Below, piece after piece: positions 15,972 to 23,736 of a stretch of DNA of 64,000 nt. Location of the stretch: NCBI GenBank assembly GCA_052389435.1, contig JBQTIB010000014.1, positions 62,001 to 126,000 of the forward strand, read 5' to 3'. The position numbers were made by a program, and so were the translations under genes. The number at the start of each line of letters is the position of its first letter. Position 1 is the stretch's first letter. The notes beneath the pieces are model-generated. The model was not told where the DNA came from and ran no database searches. It was given only the letters and a program-made list of their open reading frames with translations. The stretch comes from JBQTKD01 sp052389435. Its GTDB lineage: Bacteria; Actinomycetota; Actinomycetes; Sporichthyales; Sporichthyaceae.

Positions 15972-16547
15972 ATGAACAGCACCAGGTCCAGCGGGCGCGC
16001 CCGCTACGCGACGGCGGCACTGGCCGCGTCGCTCGCCGGCGCACTGCTGGCGGGCTGCGGCTCGGCCGGGAAGGTATCGCTCGAAGCCGCCGATCCGATC
16101 GCCGTCTCGTCCACCCCTTCGCCGTCCGTGATGCCGACGCCGACGCCGGCAGACGAGCAGGCGGCGATCCTCGCGCAGTACCGCGAGTTCTTCGCGCGGC
16201 AGGCCGAGATCTCGCTGGCGCCCAAGGAACAGCGCAAGGCGATGCTGGAGCCGTTCACGACGAACCCGGCGTTGCAACGCGTGCTCGGCGGGATGTTCGC
16301 CGCGGAGGAGTTCGGCGAGGTGGGCTACGGCGCACCCGTCGTCGACCCGACGGTGCAGAGCATCGAGGGCGATACCGCGACGGTGCACGACTGCCAGGAC
16401 GGTCGGGGGGCCGGGCGCAAGAAGCGCGACACCGGCAAGATCACGACCCGCGGCATGGACGACACCAAGGTCGTCGCCACCTTGAAGCGCGGCGAGGACG
16501 GCCTCTGGCGGATGGCCACCGTCGAATTCCCGGAAGAGCCGTGTTGA
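15972..16547 (+). CDS. lipoprotein at the head of the tad operon
   Basis: The 191-residue product has a signal peptide ending in the lipobox LLAGC. A Pro/Thr/Ser linker (SSTPSPSVMPTPTP) follows, then a folded domain (QYREFFARQAEISLAPKEQRKAMLEPFTTNPALQRVLGGMF..) and a C-terminal Cys pair (HDCQDG, EEPC). Such small NTF2-like or domain-of-unknown-function lipoproteins commonly precede actinobacterial tad genes. GGGGAG lies about 5 bases before the ATG. The gene overlaps the next by 7 bases, which argues for cotranscription with the pilus operon. Confidence 0.75.
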   Translation: MNSTRSSGRARYATAALAASLAGALLAGCGSAGKVSLEAADPIAVSSTPSPSVMPTPTPADEQAAILAQYREFFARQAEISLAPKEQRKAMLEPFTTNPALQRVLGGMFAAEEFGEVGYGAPVVDPTVQSIEGDTATVHDCQDGRGAGRKKRDTGKITTRGMDDTKVVATLKRGEDGLWRMATVEFPEEPC

Positions 16548-17407
16548 CCCGGCGCGTAGTAGTGCCTGCGCTCACCGCGGCCCTCGTCATCGTGGAGGCG
16601 GTTCCCGCGCATGCCGAAGGACCTGGCGACGACTCTGTTGTCGTCGACCGGTCGCAGTTCGGCTGGGTCGACACTGCCGTCGTCGACGGCGGATCGCTGC
16701 CCGTCGCCCGCAAGAAGTCGCGCTCCGCCCCCAAGGCTCCGATCATCCGCTGCGCGCAGACGAAGTCGCCGAGCGCGGGCGGCTACGCCTCCCAATCCCA
16801 GTTCGACTCCGGTGCCCCGGCCACCGGCGCGGGCGGCTGGGTGATCCGTCAGTGTTCCGACGGGCGGCTGGACACCGCATGGGTGCCGGACGTCGATCCG
16901 GCTCAGGTGGCCGAGCGCGTCGAACAACTGGCCCGCCGAGCCACCAGCCGCATGCCGCTGCCGTTGCCCGCACCGAAGTTCAACCCGTCCTGGCCGTCGA
17001 GCGCCGGGCCCGCGACCCTGGTCGCGATCCCGACGTGGTTCTGGATCGACGGTTGGAAGCCGGTGAGCCGGCGGACGCAGGCCGGCGGAGTGTGGGCCGA
17101 GGTCGTCGCCACCCCGGTGGAGGCGACATGGGACCCGGGCGACGGCAGCCCAGTGCTGCGGTGCGTCGGGCCTGGTTCGGCCTGGACGCCGGGAGCTCGG
17201 GAGAGCTCCTGCGAACACACCTACGTCCGGTCCAGTGCCGGACAGGCGATGAACGCCTACACCGCTCGGGTGAGCGTGACGTGGCGGATCACCTGGCGAG
17301 GCGCCGGTGGCCGGAGTGGATCGCTGCCACTGATGGAGCGTCAGACGACGTTTCCGATCGCGGTCGCCGAACGCCAGACAGTCGTGACGATGGGGAGAGT
17401 CCGATGA
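16541..17407 (+). CDS. secreted protein of the tad operon, unknown function
   Basis: The 288-residue product begins with a signal peptide (LTRRVVVPALTAALVIVEAVPAHA). The mature protein has FGWVDTAVVDGG, paired Cys, a central LVAIPTWFWIDGWKPVSRRTQAGGVWAEVVATPVEATWDPGDG segment and CEHTYVRSSAG. This arrangement recalls PKD-like, beta-sandwich secreted proteins encoded near Tad loci. The GTG start lies inside the upstream gene end (7-base overlap), and its stop overlaps the next ATG by 4 bases (ATGA). It probably functions at the cell surface in pilus assembly or adhesion; this is inferred from context. Confidence 0.72.
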   Translation: MLTRRVVVPALTAALVIVEAVPAHAEGPGDDSVVVDRSQFGWVDTAVVDGGSLPVARKKSRSAPKAPIIRCAQTKSPSAGGYASQSQFDSGAPATGAGGWVIRQCSDGRLDTAWVPDVDPAQVAERVEQLARRATSRMPLPLPAPKFNPSWPSSAGPATLVAIPTWFWIDGWKPVSRRTQAGGVWAEVVATPVEATWDPGDGSPVLRCVGPGSAWTPGARESSCEHTYVRSSAGQAMNAYTARVSVTWRITWRGAGGRSGSLPLMERQTTFPIAVAERQTVVTMGRVR

Positions 17408-18057
17408 CAACAATGACGCAGCCGGTGATCCCGGCCCAGCTCGGGTCCGGGCGTCGACCGCTGCCGACCCGGTCGAGGCGGCCGGGCCTGATCGCGGCTG
17501 CGGTGCTGCTGATCGTGGGCTTTGCGCTCGCGGGCACCGTGCTGGTCTCCCGGGCCGGGGACACCAGCGAGGTGTTGATCGCCGCGCGGCCCGTCGCGGC
17601 GGGCCACGCCATCACGGCCGCCGACCTCGGCGTCGCGAGAGTCGCGGGGTCGGTGCGGGCCATCGGAGCGGGCGAGGTGTCGACGATCGTCGGTCGCACC
17701 GCCGCCGTCGGTCTCGTCGGCGGGCAGGTCCTGAACCGCGACATGCTCGCCGCGACCGCCGTCCCGGCACGCGATCAGGCGATGGTCGGACTGGCGCTGC
17801 GGCCGGGTCAGTTCCCCGCCGACGGACTCAAGGTCGGGGACCGGGTCCTGGCCGTGGCCACTCCGGCGAGCACCGACACCGCCGCCACGGCGGCGCGTGC
17901 CCTGACCACCGCCGAGGTCTACGGGCTGCGCCCGGACACCACGAGCAGCACCGACACCCTGGTGACGCTGCTGCTACCGCTGGGCCAGGCGAACGCAGTG
18001 ATGACGCAGGCCGCCGTCGGGCGAATCGGCCTCGTCAAGGTTGCGAGCGCCTCGTGA
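17404..18057 (+). CDS. SAF-domain protein (CpaB/RcpC-like Flp pilus assembly)
   Basis: The 217-residue protein has one N-terminal transmembrane segment (LIAAAVLLIVGFALAGTVLV) followed by a SAF domain (VLIAARPVAAGHAITAADLGVARV, then GGQVLNRDML). This is the CpaB/RcpC layout, which in other bacteria assembles the pilus channel or acts in the periplasm. Start and stop overlap both neighbours by 4 bases (ATGA, GTGA), showing tight operon coupling. It is shorter than Gram-negative CpaB (about 260-300 residues), as is usual for actinobacterial versions. Confidence 0.85.
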   Translation: MTTMTQPVIPAQLGSGRRPLPTRSRRPGLIAAAVLLIVGFALAGTVLVSRAGDTSEVLIAARPVAAGHAITAADLGVARVAGSVRAIGAGEVSTIVGRTAAVGLVGGQVLNRDMLAATAVPARDQAMVGLALRPGQFPADGLKVGDRVLAVATPASTDTAATAARALTTAEVYGLRPDTTSSTDTLVTLLLPLGQANAVMTQAAVGRIGLVKVASAS

Positions 18058-18878
18058 CGCTGATCGCGATGTTCTCCGACAAGGGAAGCCCCGGCGTGAC
18101 CACGTCCGCGCTCGCGCTGGCGGCAGTGTGGATGCGGCGGGTCGCTGTCGTCGAGCTCGACCCCGCCGGTGGCGACCTGTCGCTGCGTCTCACCGACTCC
18201 GCGGGTCGCCCGGTGCTAGCCGAGGCTCCGAATCTCCTCACCCTGGCCGCGGCCGCTCGACGGGACGGCGCGACCCGCTCGTCACTGCTGTGGGAGCACG
18301 CCCAACCACTCACACTCTCGCCGACGGCGTCGGTGGTTGCGGGCCTGTCCGCACCGGAGCAGGCGACCGGAATGAGCGAGCTGTGGCACTACGTGGTCTC
18401 GGCCGTGGCGGACGCCGAAGGTGGCGACGTGCTCGCGGACCTCGGTCGGATCGCGGACACCGGCTCGGCCCGGCTCTTGGCGCAACGGGCCGACGTCCTC
18501 GTCGGAATCGCTCGCGCGGAGCCTGCGGCGATGCTCCGCCTGCGCGACCGTTTGCGTCATCTCCTGGACTCCCTTCCTGCGGCCCAGGATCGCCGTGCCC
18601 GCGTGCTGCTCGTCGCCGAGGACCGACACGCCCCTGAGGCCATCGCGTCGATGCGGCGCGTGCTCCACGACGCAGCGATCCCCGCCTCGGTGGTCGGAAC
18701 CATGACCGTCGACCCCACCGCCACCGCCGCCGACGCGCTGCACCGCGGCCAGATCGGCCCACGGCTCGACCGCTCACTGTTGATGCGCAGCGCCCGAGTG
18801 GTGGCGTCCGCCGTCGACGGCGAACGGCCGGTCCCGATGCCGAGCCCGCGCCGTCGTCTATTGGCGAGGGCGCGATGA
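18054..18878 (+). CDS. CpaE/TadZ-like MinD-family ATPase, degenerate P-loop
   Basis: The 274-residue protein opens with MTLIAMFSDKGSPGVTTSALALAAVW, the position of the deviant Walker A of MinD/ParA proteins (KGGxGKTT). The catalytic Lys is replaced (GVTT), while the first Lys and the threonines remain. VAVVELDPAGGDLSLRL follows as the switch-I/Asp region, and DVLADLGRI may replace Walker B. TadZ/CpaE proteins localise the pilus machine to cell poles. The loss of the P-loop Lys suggests nucleotide binding without normal hydrolysis, or pseudo-ATPase function. The gene overlaps both neighbours by 4 bases. Confidence 0.82.
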   Translation: MTLIAMFSDKGSPGVTTSALALAAVWMRRVAVVELDPAGGDLSLRLTDSAGRPVLAEAPNLLTLAAAARRDGATRSSLLWEHAQPLTLSPTASVVAGLSAPEQATGMSELWHYVVSAVADAEGGDVLADLGRIADTGSARLLAQRADVLVGIARAEPAAMLRLRDRLRHLLDSLPAAQDRRARVLLVAEDRHAPEAIASMRRVLHDAAIPASVVGTMTVDPTATAADALHRGQIGPRLDRSLLMRSARVVASAVDGERPVPMPSPRRRLLARAR

Positions 18879-20230
18879 CGGTCACTCAGATCGCAGCCGT
18901 CGATCCGACGCTGGTGCGTCGTCTGCAGAGCGAGGTCGGGCAGCGCCTCGCCACCGCCGTGCGGCAGGCGCGCGACGCCGGGCGTACTCCGCTGGCAGGG
19001 GAGGACGAGCGGCAGCACGCCCGTTCGGTCATCGCCGCCGTGGTCGCCGAGGAAGTGGCCCGCCACCTGAGCGCCGGACAGACGCCACCCGCGCCGGAGG
19101 TCGAGCTGGCGATGGCCGAGGTGATCTTCGCCGGGCTGTTCGGTGCCGGTCAGTTGCAGGTGCTGCTGGACGACCCGCAGGTGGAGAACGTCGACATCAA
19201 CGGCTGCGATGAGGTGTTTGTGTCCTACGCCGACGGCCGCCGCGAGCGCGTTGCGCCGGTCGCGGGCAGCGACGCCGAACTGATCGAGCAGGTGCAGATC
19301 CTGGCCAGCTACGCCGGGCTCAACGCCCGCGCGTTCGACGATGCCAACCCCGAGCTGGACCTGCGATTGCCCGACGGGACCAGGCTTTCGGCGGTCCGCC
19401 GGGTGACGGCGCGCCCGGCGGTGTCGATGCGCCGGCATCGCTACCCGATGGTGTTTCTGCGCGATCTGGTCGCCAACGGCACGATCTCGGGCGAGCTCGC
19501 GGAGTTCCTCTCCGCGGTGGTGCGGGCACGGCGCAACGTGATGATCGCGGGGGAGACCGACGCCGGGAAGACGACCCTGCTGCGGGCCCTGGTCAACGAG
19601 ATTCCCGCGCACGAGCGGATCTGCACGGTGGAGAACAGCCTCGAACTGGGGTTGCGCGCCCACCCGGACCTGCACCCCGACGTCGTCGAACTCGAAGCCT
19701 GCCCGGCCAACAGCGAAGGCGTCGGTGCGGTGACGATGGCGCAGCTGGTCCGGCGCACGCTGCGGATGAACCCGGACCGGGTCATCGTCGGCGAGGTCCT
19801 CGGCCCCGAGGTCGTCACGATGCTGAACGCGATGAGCCAGGGCAACGACGGGTCGCTGTCCACGATCCACGCCCGCACCCCGCGCGGAGTGTTCGACCGC
19901 ATCGCCACCTACGCGCGCCAGGCCGTCGAACGCCTCGACCTCGACGCCACCCACCAACTCATCGCCGGCGGCGAAGGCGGCACCGGCGCCCTCGACGTCG
20001 TCGTCTTCCTGCGCAAGAGCCGCACCGGAGCGATCCCGACGCCACGGGGCGATGGACCCACGACGCGGCGGTTCGTCGCCACCGTCCTGGAGGTCAACGG
20101 CTTCGACGGCCGCGTGCAGGCCAGCGAAATCTTCACCCCCGGCCCCGACGGACGGGCCATCCGCAACGAGATGGTGCCGATCGCCTGCCTCGACGCCTTG
20201 CGCGAGGTCGGCTACCGACCCACCGACTGA
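18875..20230 (+). CDS. tadA: TadA/CpaF-type secretion ATPase
   Basis: The 451-residue VirB11/PulE-like ATPase has an N-terminal helical domain, an NDD-type domain (FGAGQLQVLLDDPQVENVDING) and the core ATPase. Walker A GETDAGKTT lies near residue 231, the Asp-box region is VENSLEL, Walker B is MNPDRVIVGEVLG, and the His-box-like segment is GNDGSLSTIHA. It powers pilus extension and possibly retraction through TadB/TadC. The ATGA overlap with the CpaE-like gene and the downstream tadB confirm operon structure. The length matches the family. Confidence 0.95.
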   Translation: MTVTQIAAVDPTLVRRLQSEVGQRLATAVRQARDAGRTPLAGEDERQHARSVIAAVVAEEVARHLSAGQTPPAPEVELAMAEVIFAGLFGAGQLQVLLDDPQVENVDINGCDEVFVSYADGRRERVAPVAGSDAELIEQVQILASYAGLNARAFDDANPELDLRLPDGTRLSAVRRVTARPAVSMRRHRYPMVFLRDLVANGTISGELAEFLSAVVRARRNVMIAGETDAGKTTLLRALVNEIPAHERICTVENSLELGLRAHPDLHPDVVELEACPANSEGVGAVTMAQLVRRTLRMNPDRVIVGEVLGPEVVTMLNAMSQGNDGSLSTIHARTPRGVFDRIATYARQAVERLDLDATHQLIAGGEGGTGALDVVVFLRKSRTGAIPTPRGDGPTTRRFVATVLEVNGFDGRVQASEIFTPGPDGRAIRNEMVPIACLDALREVGYRPTD

Positions 20231-20297
20231 CATCGACCAACACCGGCGGCGCCAACCCGGCGCCGCCTCGGGCACGACCACGTCTCGGGGGAGGGAC

Positions 20298-21149
20298 ATG
20301 GACGCCACGACGCTCTTGGCACTGTTGACATTCGCCTGCCTCGGCGTCGCGACCTGGCTGCTGCTCGTCGCCGTGCTCGCCGCACCGCGGCGACGAGCGG
20401 ACCGTCCGCGGTTGCGCCTGTCCCTGCCGGTCCGCGGGCAGGTTGCGCTCGCGGTCGGACTGGCGACGGCCGTGCTCACCCGCTGGCCGGTCGCCGCTCT
20501 CGCGGCCACTGCCCTGGTGTGGTGCTGGCCGATGCTCGTCGGCGGGGGAGCGACGGCCCGGCGCTCCATCGAACGCCTCGACGCCCTCGCCGGGTGGACC
20601 GAGAGCATCAAGGACACCATCGCCGGGGCCATCGGCCTCGACGAGGCGATCCCCGCCACCGCCGCCGCGGCCGCACTGCCGATCCGGCCCGCCGTCGAGT
20701 GCCTCGTCGAACGACTGCGCGCCCGCGAACCCCTGCCCACCGCGCTGGAGTGCTTCGCCGCCGACCTCGACGACCCGTCCGCAGACCTCGTCGTCGCCGC
20801 GCTGATCCTGAACGCCCGCCTACGCGGACCCGGCCTGCGCTCCACCCTGGAGGCCCTGGCGACCTCGGCGCGCGACGAACTCGACCTGCGCCGCAAGGTC
20901 GACGCCGGGCGCCGCGCGCTGCGGACCGGGGTGAAGATCATCGTCGGGATCAGCGTCGGCTTCGTCGCCGCGCTCGCCCTGCTCGACTCCGCCTACCTCG
21001 ACCCCTACGACACCGCCACCGGCCAGGCGGTCCTCGTCCTGGTCGCAGGAGTGTTCGCCGCCGCGTTCGCGTGGCTGCGCACCCTCGGCCAGGAACCCGC
21101 GCGCCTGCGCCTGCTCGACCACGCCACTACGAGCGGAGCGGGCCGGTGA
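20298..21149 (+). CDS. tadB: TadB inner-membrane assembly protein
   Basis: The 283-residue protein has N-terminal membrane helices, a T2SSF cytoplasmic helical domain (WTESIKDTIAGAIGLDEAIPATAAAA..LPTALECFAADLDDPSADLVVAAL) and two C-terminal membrane helices (GVKIIVGISVGFVAALALL; AVLVLVAGVFAAAFAWL). It is the platform protein that couples TadA to pilin assembly. GGGAGGGAC precedes the ATG. It overlaps tadC by 4 bases (GTGA). The 67-base gap after tadA is the largest within the core operon. Confidence 0.9.
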   Translation: MDATTLLALLTFACLGVATWLLLVAVLAAPRRRADRPRLRLSLPVRGQVALAVGLATAVLTRWPVAALAATALVWCWPMLVGGGATARRSIERLDALAGWTESIKDTIAGAIGLDEAIPATAAAAALPIRPAVECLVERLRAREPLPTALECFAADLDDPSADLVVAALILNARLRGPGLRSTLEALATSARDELDLRRKVDAGRRALRTGVKIIVGISVGFVAALALLDSAYLDPYDTATGQAVLVLVAGVFAAAFAWLRTLGQEPARLRLLDHATTSGAGR

Positions 21150-22075
21150 CCGCCGCCGTGCTCGTCTTCGCAGCGCTCGGCGCAGCCGTCGCTGGCCTCG
21201 CCGCGATGCTGCTGCCGCAACGGCCCGGCCTGCTCGCCGCCATCGGACGCCTCGACGCCGCCCGCACCACCGCGCCCGCCGCCCCGAAGGTGGGCGCACC
21301 GCTGGATTCCTGGCCCGCACGGCAGATCCGGCTGGGACACCTGGTCCACGAGCGCCTGCCCGCACTCGCCAGACTTGGACGCACCCCGCACGGCCCGGCC
21401 ACGCACCGCACTGCGGACCTCGCGATCACCGGTCGCTCCGACGAACTTCTGCTGGGCCGTCAGATCCTCACCGGACTCGTCGGCCTGCTCGCCCTCCCTG
21501 CGCTGGCGGTGGCACTCGCTCCGAGCGGAATCCCGCTCCCGATCCCCGTCCTGGCCGTCGGTGCTCCGCTGCTCGCTGTCGGGCTGGCGTGGCTGCCGGC
21601 CCTGTCGCTGCACCGCGACGCCGAGGAACGGCGTAGGGAGTTCCGGCACGCGCTGGGGTGCTACCTCGACCTGGTCGCGATGAGCCTGGCCGGTGGTCGC
21701 GGCGCCCCGCAGGCCCTCGCCGAAACCGCTGCTCTGTCCGGCTCGTGGCCCTTCCGGATGCTCGGCGACGCCGTCGCCACCGCACGCCTGGCCGGGACGA
21801 GCCCCTGGCGGGAGTTCGCCGCCCTCGGCCGGGGCATCGGCGTCGCCGAACTCGACGAACTCGCCGCCAGCCTCGCGCTCGTCGGCGATCACGGCGCCCG
21901 GGTCCGCGAAACCCTCGCCGCCCGCGCCGCGACCCTGCGCCGCCGAGCGCTGACCGACGCGGAAGGCGACGCAGCCCAGGCCGACCAGACCATGCGCATC
22001 GCCCAGGTACTGCTCGCCTTCGGCTTCCTGATCCTCATCGCCTACCCGGCACTCGCCGCCGTCCTCGCGCTATGA
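21146..22075 (+). CDS. tadC: TadC inner-membrane assembly protein
   Basis: The 309-residue second T2SSF-type platform protein has N-terminal helices, two middle membrane segments (LTGLVGLLALPALAVAL, VLAVGAPLLAVGLAWLPAL), a cytoplasmic domain (RREFRHALGCYLDLVAMSLAGGRGAPQALAETA) and a C-terminal helix (VLLAFGFLILIAYPALAAVLAL). Tad systems carry a TadB/TadC pair instead of one GspF. The GTG start overlaps tadB by 4 bases; the pilin gene follows after 46 bases. Confidence 0.9.
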   Translation: MTAAVLVFAALGAAVAGLAAMLLPQRPGLLAAIGRLDAARTTAPAAPKVGAPLDSWPARQIRLGHLVHERLPALARLGRTPHGPATHRTADLAITGRSDELLLGRQILTGLVGLLALPALAVALAPSGIPLPIPVLAVGAPLLAVGLAWLPALSLHRDAEERRREFRHALGCYLDLVAMSLAGGRGAPQALAETAALSGSWPFRMLGDAVATARLAGTSPWREFAALGRGIGVAELDELAASLALVGDHGARVRETLAARAATLRRRALTDAEGDAAQADQTMRIAQVLLAFGFLILIAYPALAAVLAL

Positions 22076-22121
22076 CCGGCGACCTGACACCGCATCAGAC
22101 ATCTACTCAGAAGAGGAACCG

Positions 22122-22319
22122 ATGCCCGAACTGACCTATCTCCACGCGCTGCTCACCACCCTGAGCGCACGCGACCCCGACGACGAACGACCTCGCGACG
22201 CGGGGGACATCGTCCAGTACGTGGTCATCACCGCTGCGCTGGCGATCGCGGCCGTGGCCATCGTCGGGATCGTCGTCGCGAAGATCACCGGCAAGGCCGC
22301 AAGCCTGCAGGTCGAGTAG
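22122..22319 (+). CDS. Flp-like major pilin candidate
   Basis: The 65-residue product has a charged N-terminal region of about 28 residues and a single hydrophobic helix (DIVQYVVITAALAIAAVAIVGIVVAKI), then a short tail. The size and position, directly after tadC and before the TadE genes, match actinobacterial Flp pilins. The processing site would be near RPRDAGD. GAGGAACCG precedes the ATG. The family lacks strong sequence conservation, so the call rests on context and topology. Confidence 0.75.
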   Translation: MPELTYLHALLTTLSARDPDDERPRDAGDIVQYVVITAALAIAAVAIVGIVVAKITGKAASLQVE

Positions 22320-22322
22320 CCC

Positions 22323-22751
22323 ATGACGCCACGTCGAACAACCCGGCGACACCGGGCTCGGGCCTGCCAGGCACCGCGCGACGCCGGCACCAGCACCGTC
22401 GAACTGGCCATCACCATGCCCGCCCTGCTGATCGCCGTGCTGAGCGTCATCCAGGTCGGGCTGTGGTTCCATACCCGCCACGTCGCGCTCGCCGCCGCCC
22501 AGGACGGCGCGCGGATCGCCCGTGCCTACGACGGCACCGAGAACGCCGCCCGAGCGCGGACCCTCACCAACCTCGACGACCTCGCGCCCACGCTGCTGCG
22601 CGACCGCAGCGTCGAGGTCACCCGCACAGCAGAGGAGGCCACAGTGACCGTCCGCGGAACGGCCACCTCGATCCTCGGCATCTTCGCGCTGACCGTGACC
22701 GAGACGGTCCACGGACCTGTCGAGCGTTTTGTGGCGGGTGGCACCCGATGA
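22323..22751 (+). CDS. TadE-type minor pilin
   Basis: The 142-residue protein has an N-terminal basic region, then the TadE-like segment DAGTSTVELAITMPALLIAVLSVIQVGLWFHTRHVALAAAQDGARIARAY. In it a Glu sits at the fifth position of the hydrophobic helix, typical of prepilin-like proteins. It is probably processed by the prepilin peptidase and incorporated into or initiating the Flp pilus. It starts 3 bases after the pilin stop and overlaps the next TadE gene by 4 bases (ATGA). Confidence 0.85.
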   Translation: MTPRRTTRRHRARACQAPRDAGTSTVELAITMPALLIAVLSVIQVGLWFHTRHVALAAAQDGARIARAYDGTENAARARTLTNLDDLAPTLLRDRSVEVTRTAEEATVTVRGTATSILGIFALTVTETVHGPVERFVAGGTR

Positions 22752-23167
22752 CCCGCGACAACACGCCCCCGCGCGCGGACCAAGGAAGCGTCGCGGTCGA
22801 GGTCGTTCTGGTTGCGCCGCTGCTGATCGCCCTGCTGCTGCTCGTCGCCGGCCTCGGTCGAATCGCGCACACCCGCGGCCAGGTCGACGGCGCCGCCGCC
22901 GACGCCGCCCGCACTGCGTCCCTGCACCGCGACCCCGTCCAAGCCCGGCAGGCCGGAGTCGACGCCGCCCGGGCCCACCTCGGACAGCGGGCCTGCCGCG
23001 ACCTCGACGTCGCCATCGACACCACAGGTTTCCGACCCGGCGGGCAGGTCACCGCACGGGTGCGCTGCACCGCGTCGCTGGCCGGGCTCGGCCTGTCCGG
23101 GCTGCCCGGCACCCGCACGTTCACCGCGAGCGCGGTCGCCCCGCTCGAAGCCCACCGGAGCCGCTGA
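22748..23167 (+). CDS. TadE/TadG-like pseudopilin
   Basis: The 139-residue product contains DQGSVAVEVVLVAPLLIALLLLVAGLGRIAHTRGQVDGAAADAARTASL, the same Glu-containing hydrophobic helix followed by an Ala-rich amphipathic helix. Two Cys (QRACRDL, RVRCTA) are likely disulfide-bonded. The ATG overlaps the preceding gene; three bases separate it from the next. It is a probable minor pilin of the Tad pilus. Confidence 0.85.
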   Translation: MTRDNTPPRADQGSVAVEVVLVAPLLIALLLLVAGLGRIAHTRGQVDGAAADAARTASLHRDPVQARQAGVDAARAHLGQRACRDLDVAIDTTGFRPGGQVTARVRCTASLAGLGLSGLPGTRTFTASAVAPLEAHRSR

Positions 23168-23170
23168 GCC

Positions 23171-23668
23171 ATGGACACCCAAACCGACAGCCCGCCCCGG
23201 GACGAGGGATCGGCGACCCTGTTCGTCGTCGTCCTCGCCGCGGCACTGCTCGCGACCGCCGGGCTCGTCGTCGACGGCGGCTACGCCCTCGCCGCCCGGC
23301 AGGAAGCCGCGGCCACCGCCGAACAGGCCGCCCGCGCCGGCGCCGACGCCCTGGCCCGCGACGACCTGCGCTCGGCCGGCCCGCTGCGCCTGGACCCCGC
23401 CGCAGCGACCGCCGCCGCGCAGTCCTACCTCGCCTCCACCGGGCACCTGGGCAAAGCCACCGTGTCCGGGCAGTCCGTCACAGTCAGCGTCCGCATCACC
23501 CGGCGCACCGCGATCCTCTCCGCCGTCGGGATCGACACCGTCTCCTCCGCTGCGACCGCCACCGCCGTCGGGCTCACCGGCATCGACCGTCCCGACCCCG
23601 CACTCACCGGCGCCGCGTACCGCGCCGGTGCCGTTCCGACCGACCCCGAGCGTGAGGCCGCGCGATAA
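23171..23668 (+). CDS. TadG-like pilus assembly protein
   Basis: The 165-residue product has the TadG-type N-terminus DEGSATLFVVVLAAALLATAGLVVDGGYALAARQEAAATAEQAARAGADAL, a transmembrane helix followed by a long amphipathic helix, and a beta-like C-terminal domain. It lacks the large VWA region of full TadG, as is usual for actinobacterial homologues. It is the last of three consecutive pseudopilin genes. Confidence 0.85.
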   Translation: MDTQTDSPPRDEGSATLFVVVLAAALLATAGLVVDGGYALAARQEAAATAEQAARAGADALARDDLRSAGPLRLDPAAATAAAQSYLASTGHLGKATVSGQSVTVSVRITRRTAILSAVGIDTVSSAATATAVGLTGIDRPDPALTGAAYRAGAVPTDPEREAAR

Positions 23669-23736
23669 CCACCCACCCGAACTCCACCCGCCGGGCATCT
23701 CGCGGGTCCGCCCTGGCGCGAGGACTCGCTGCTGTC

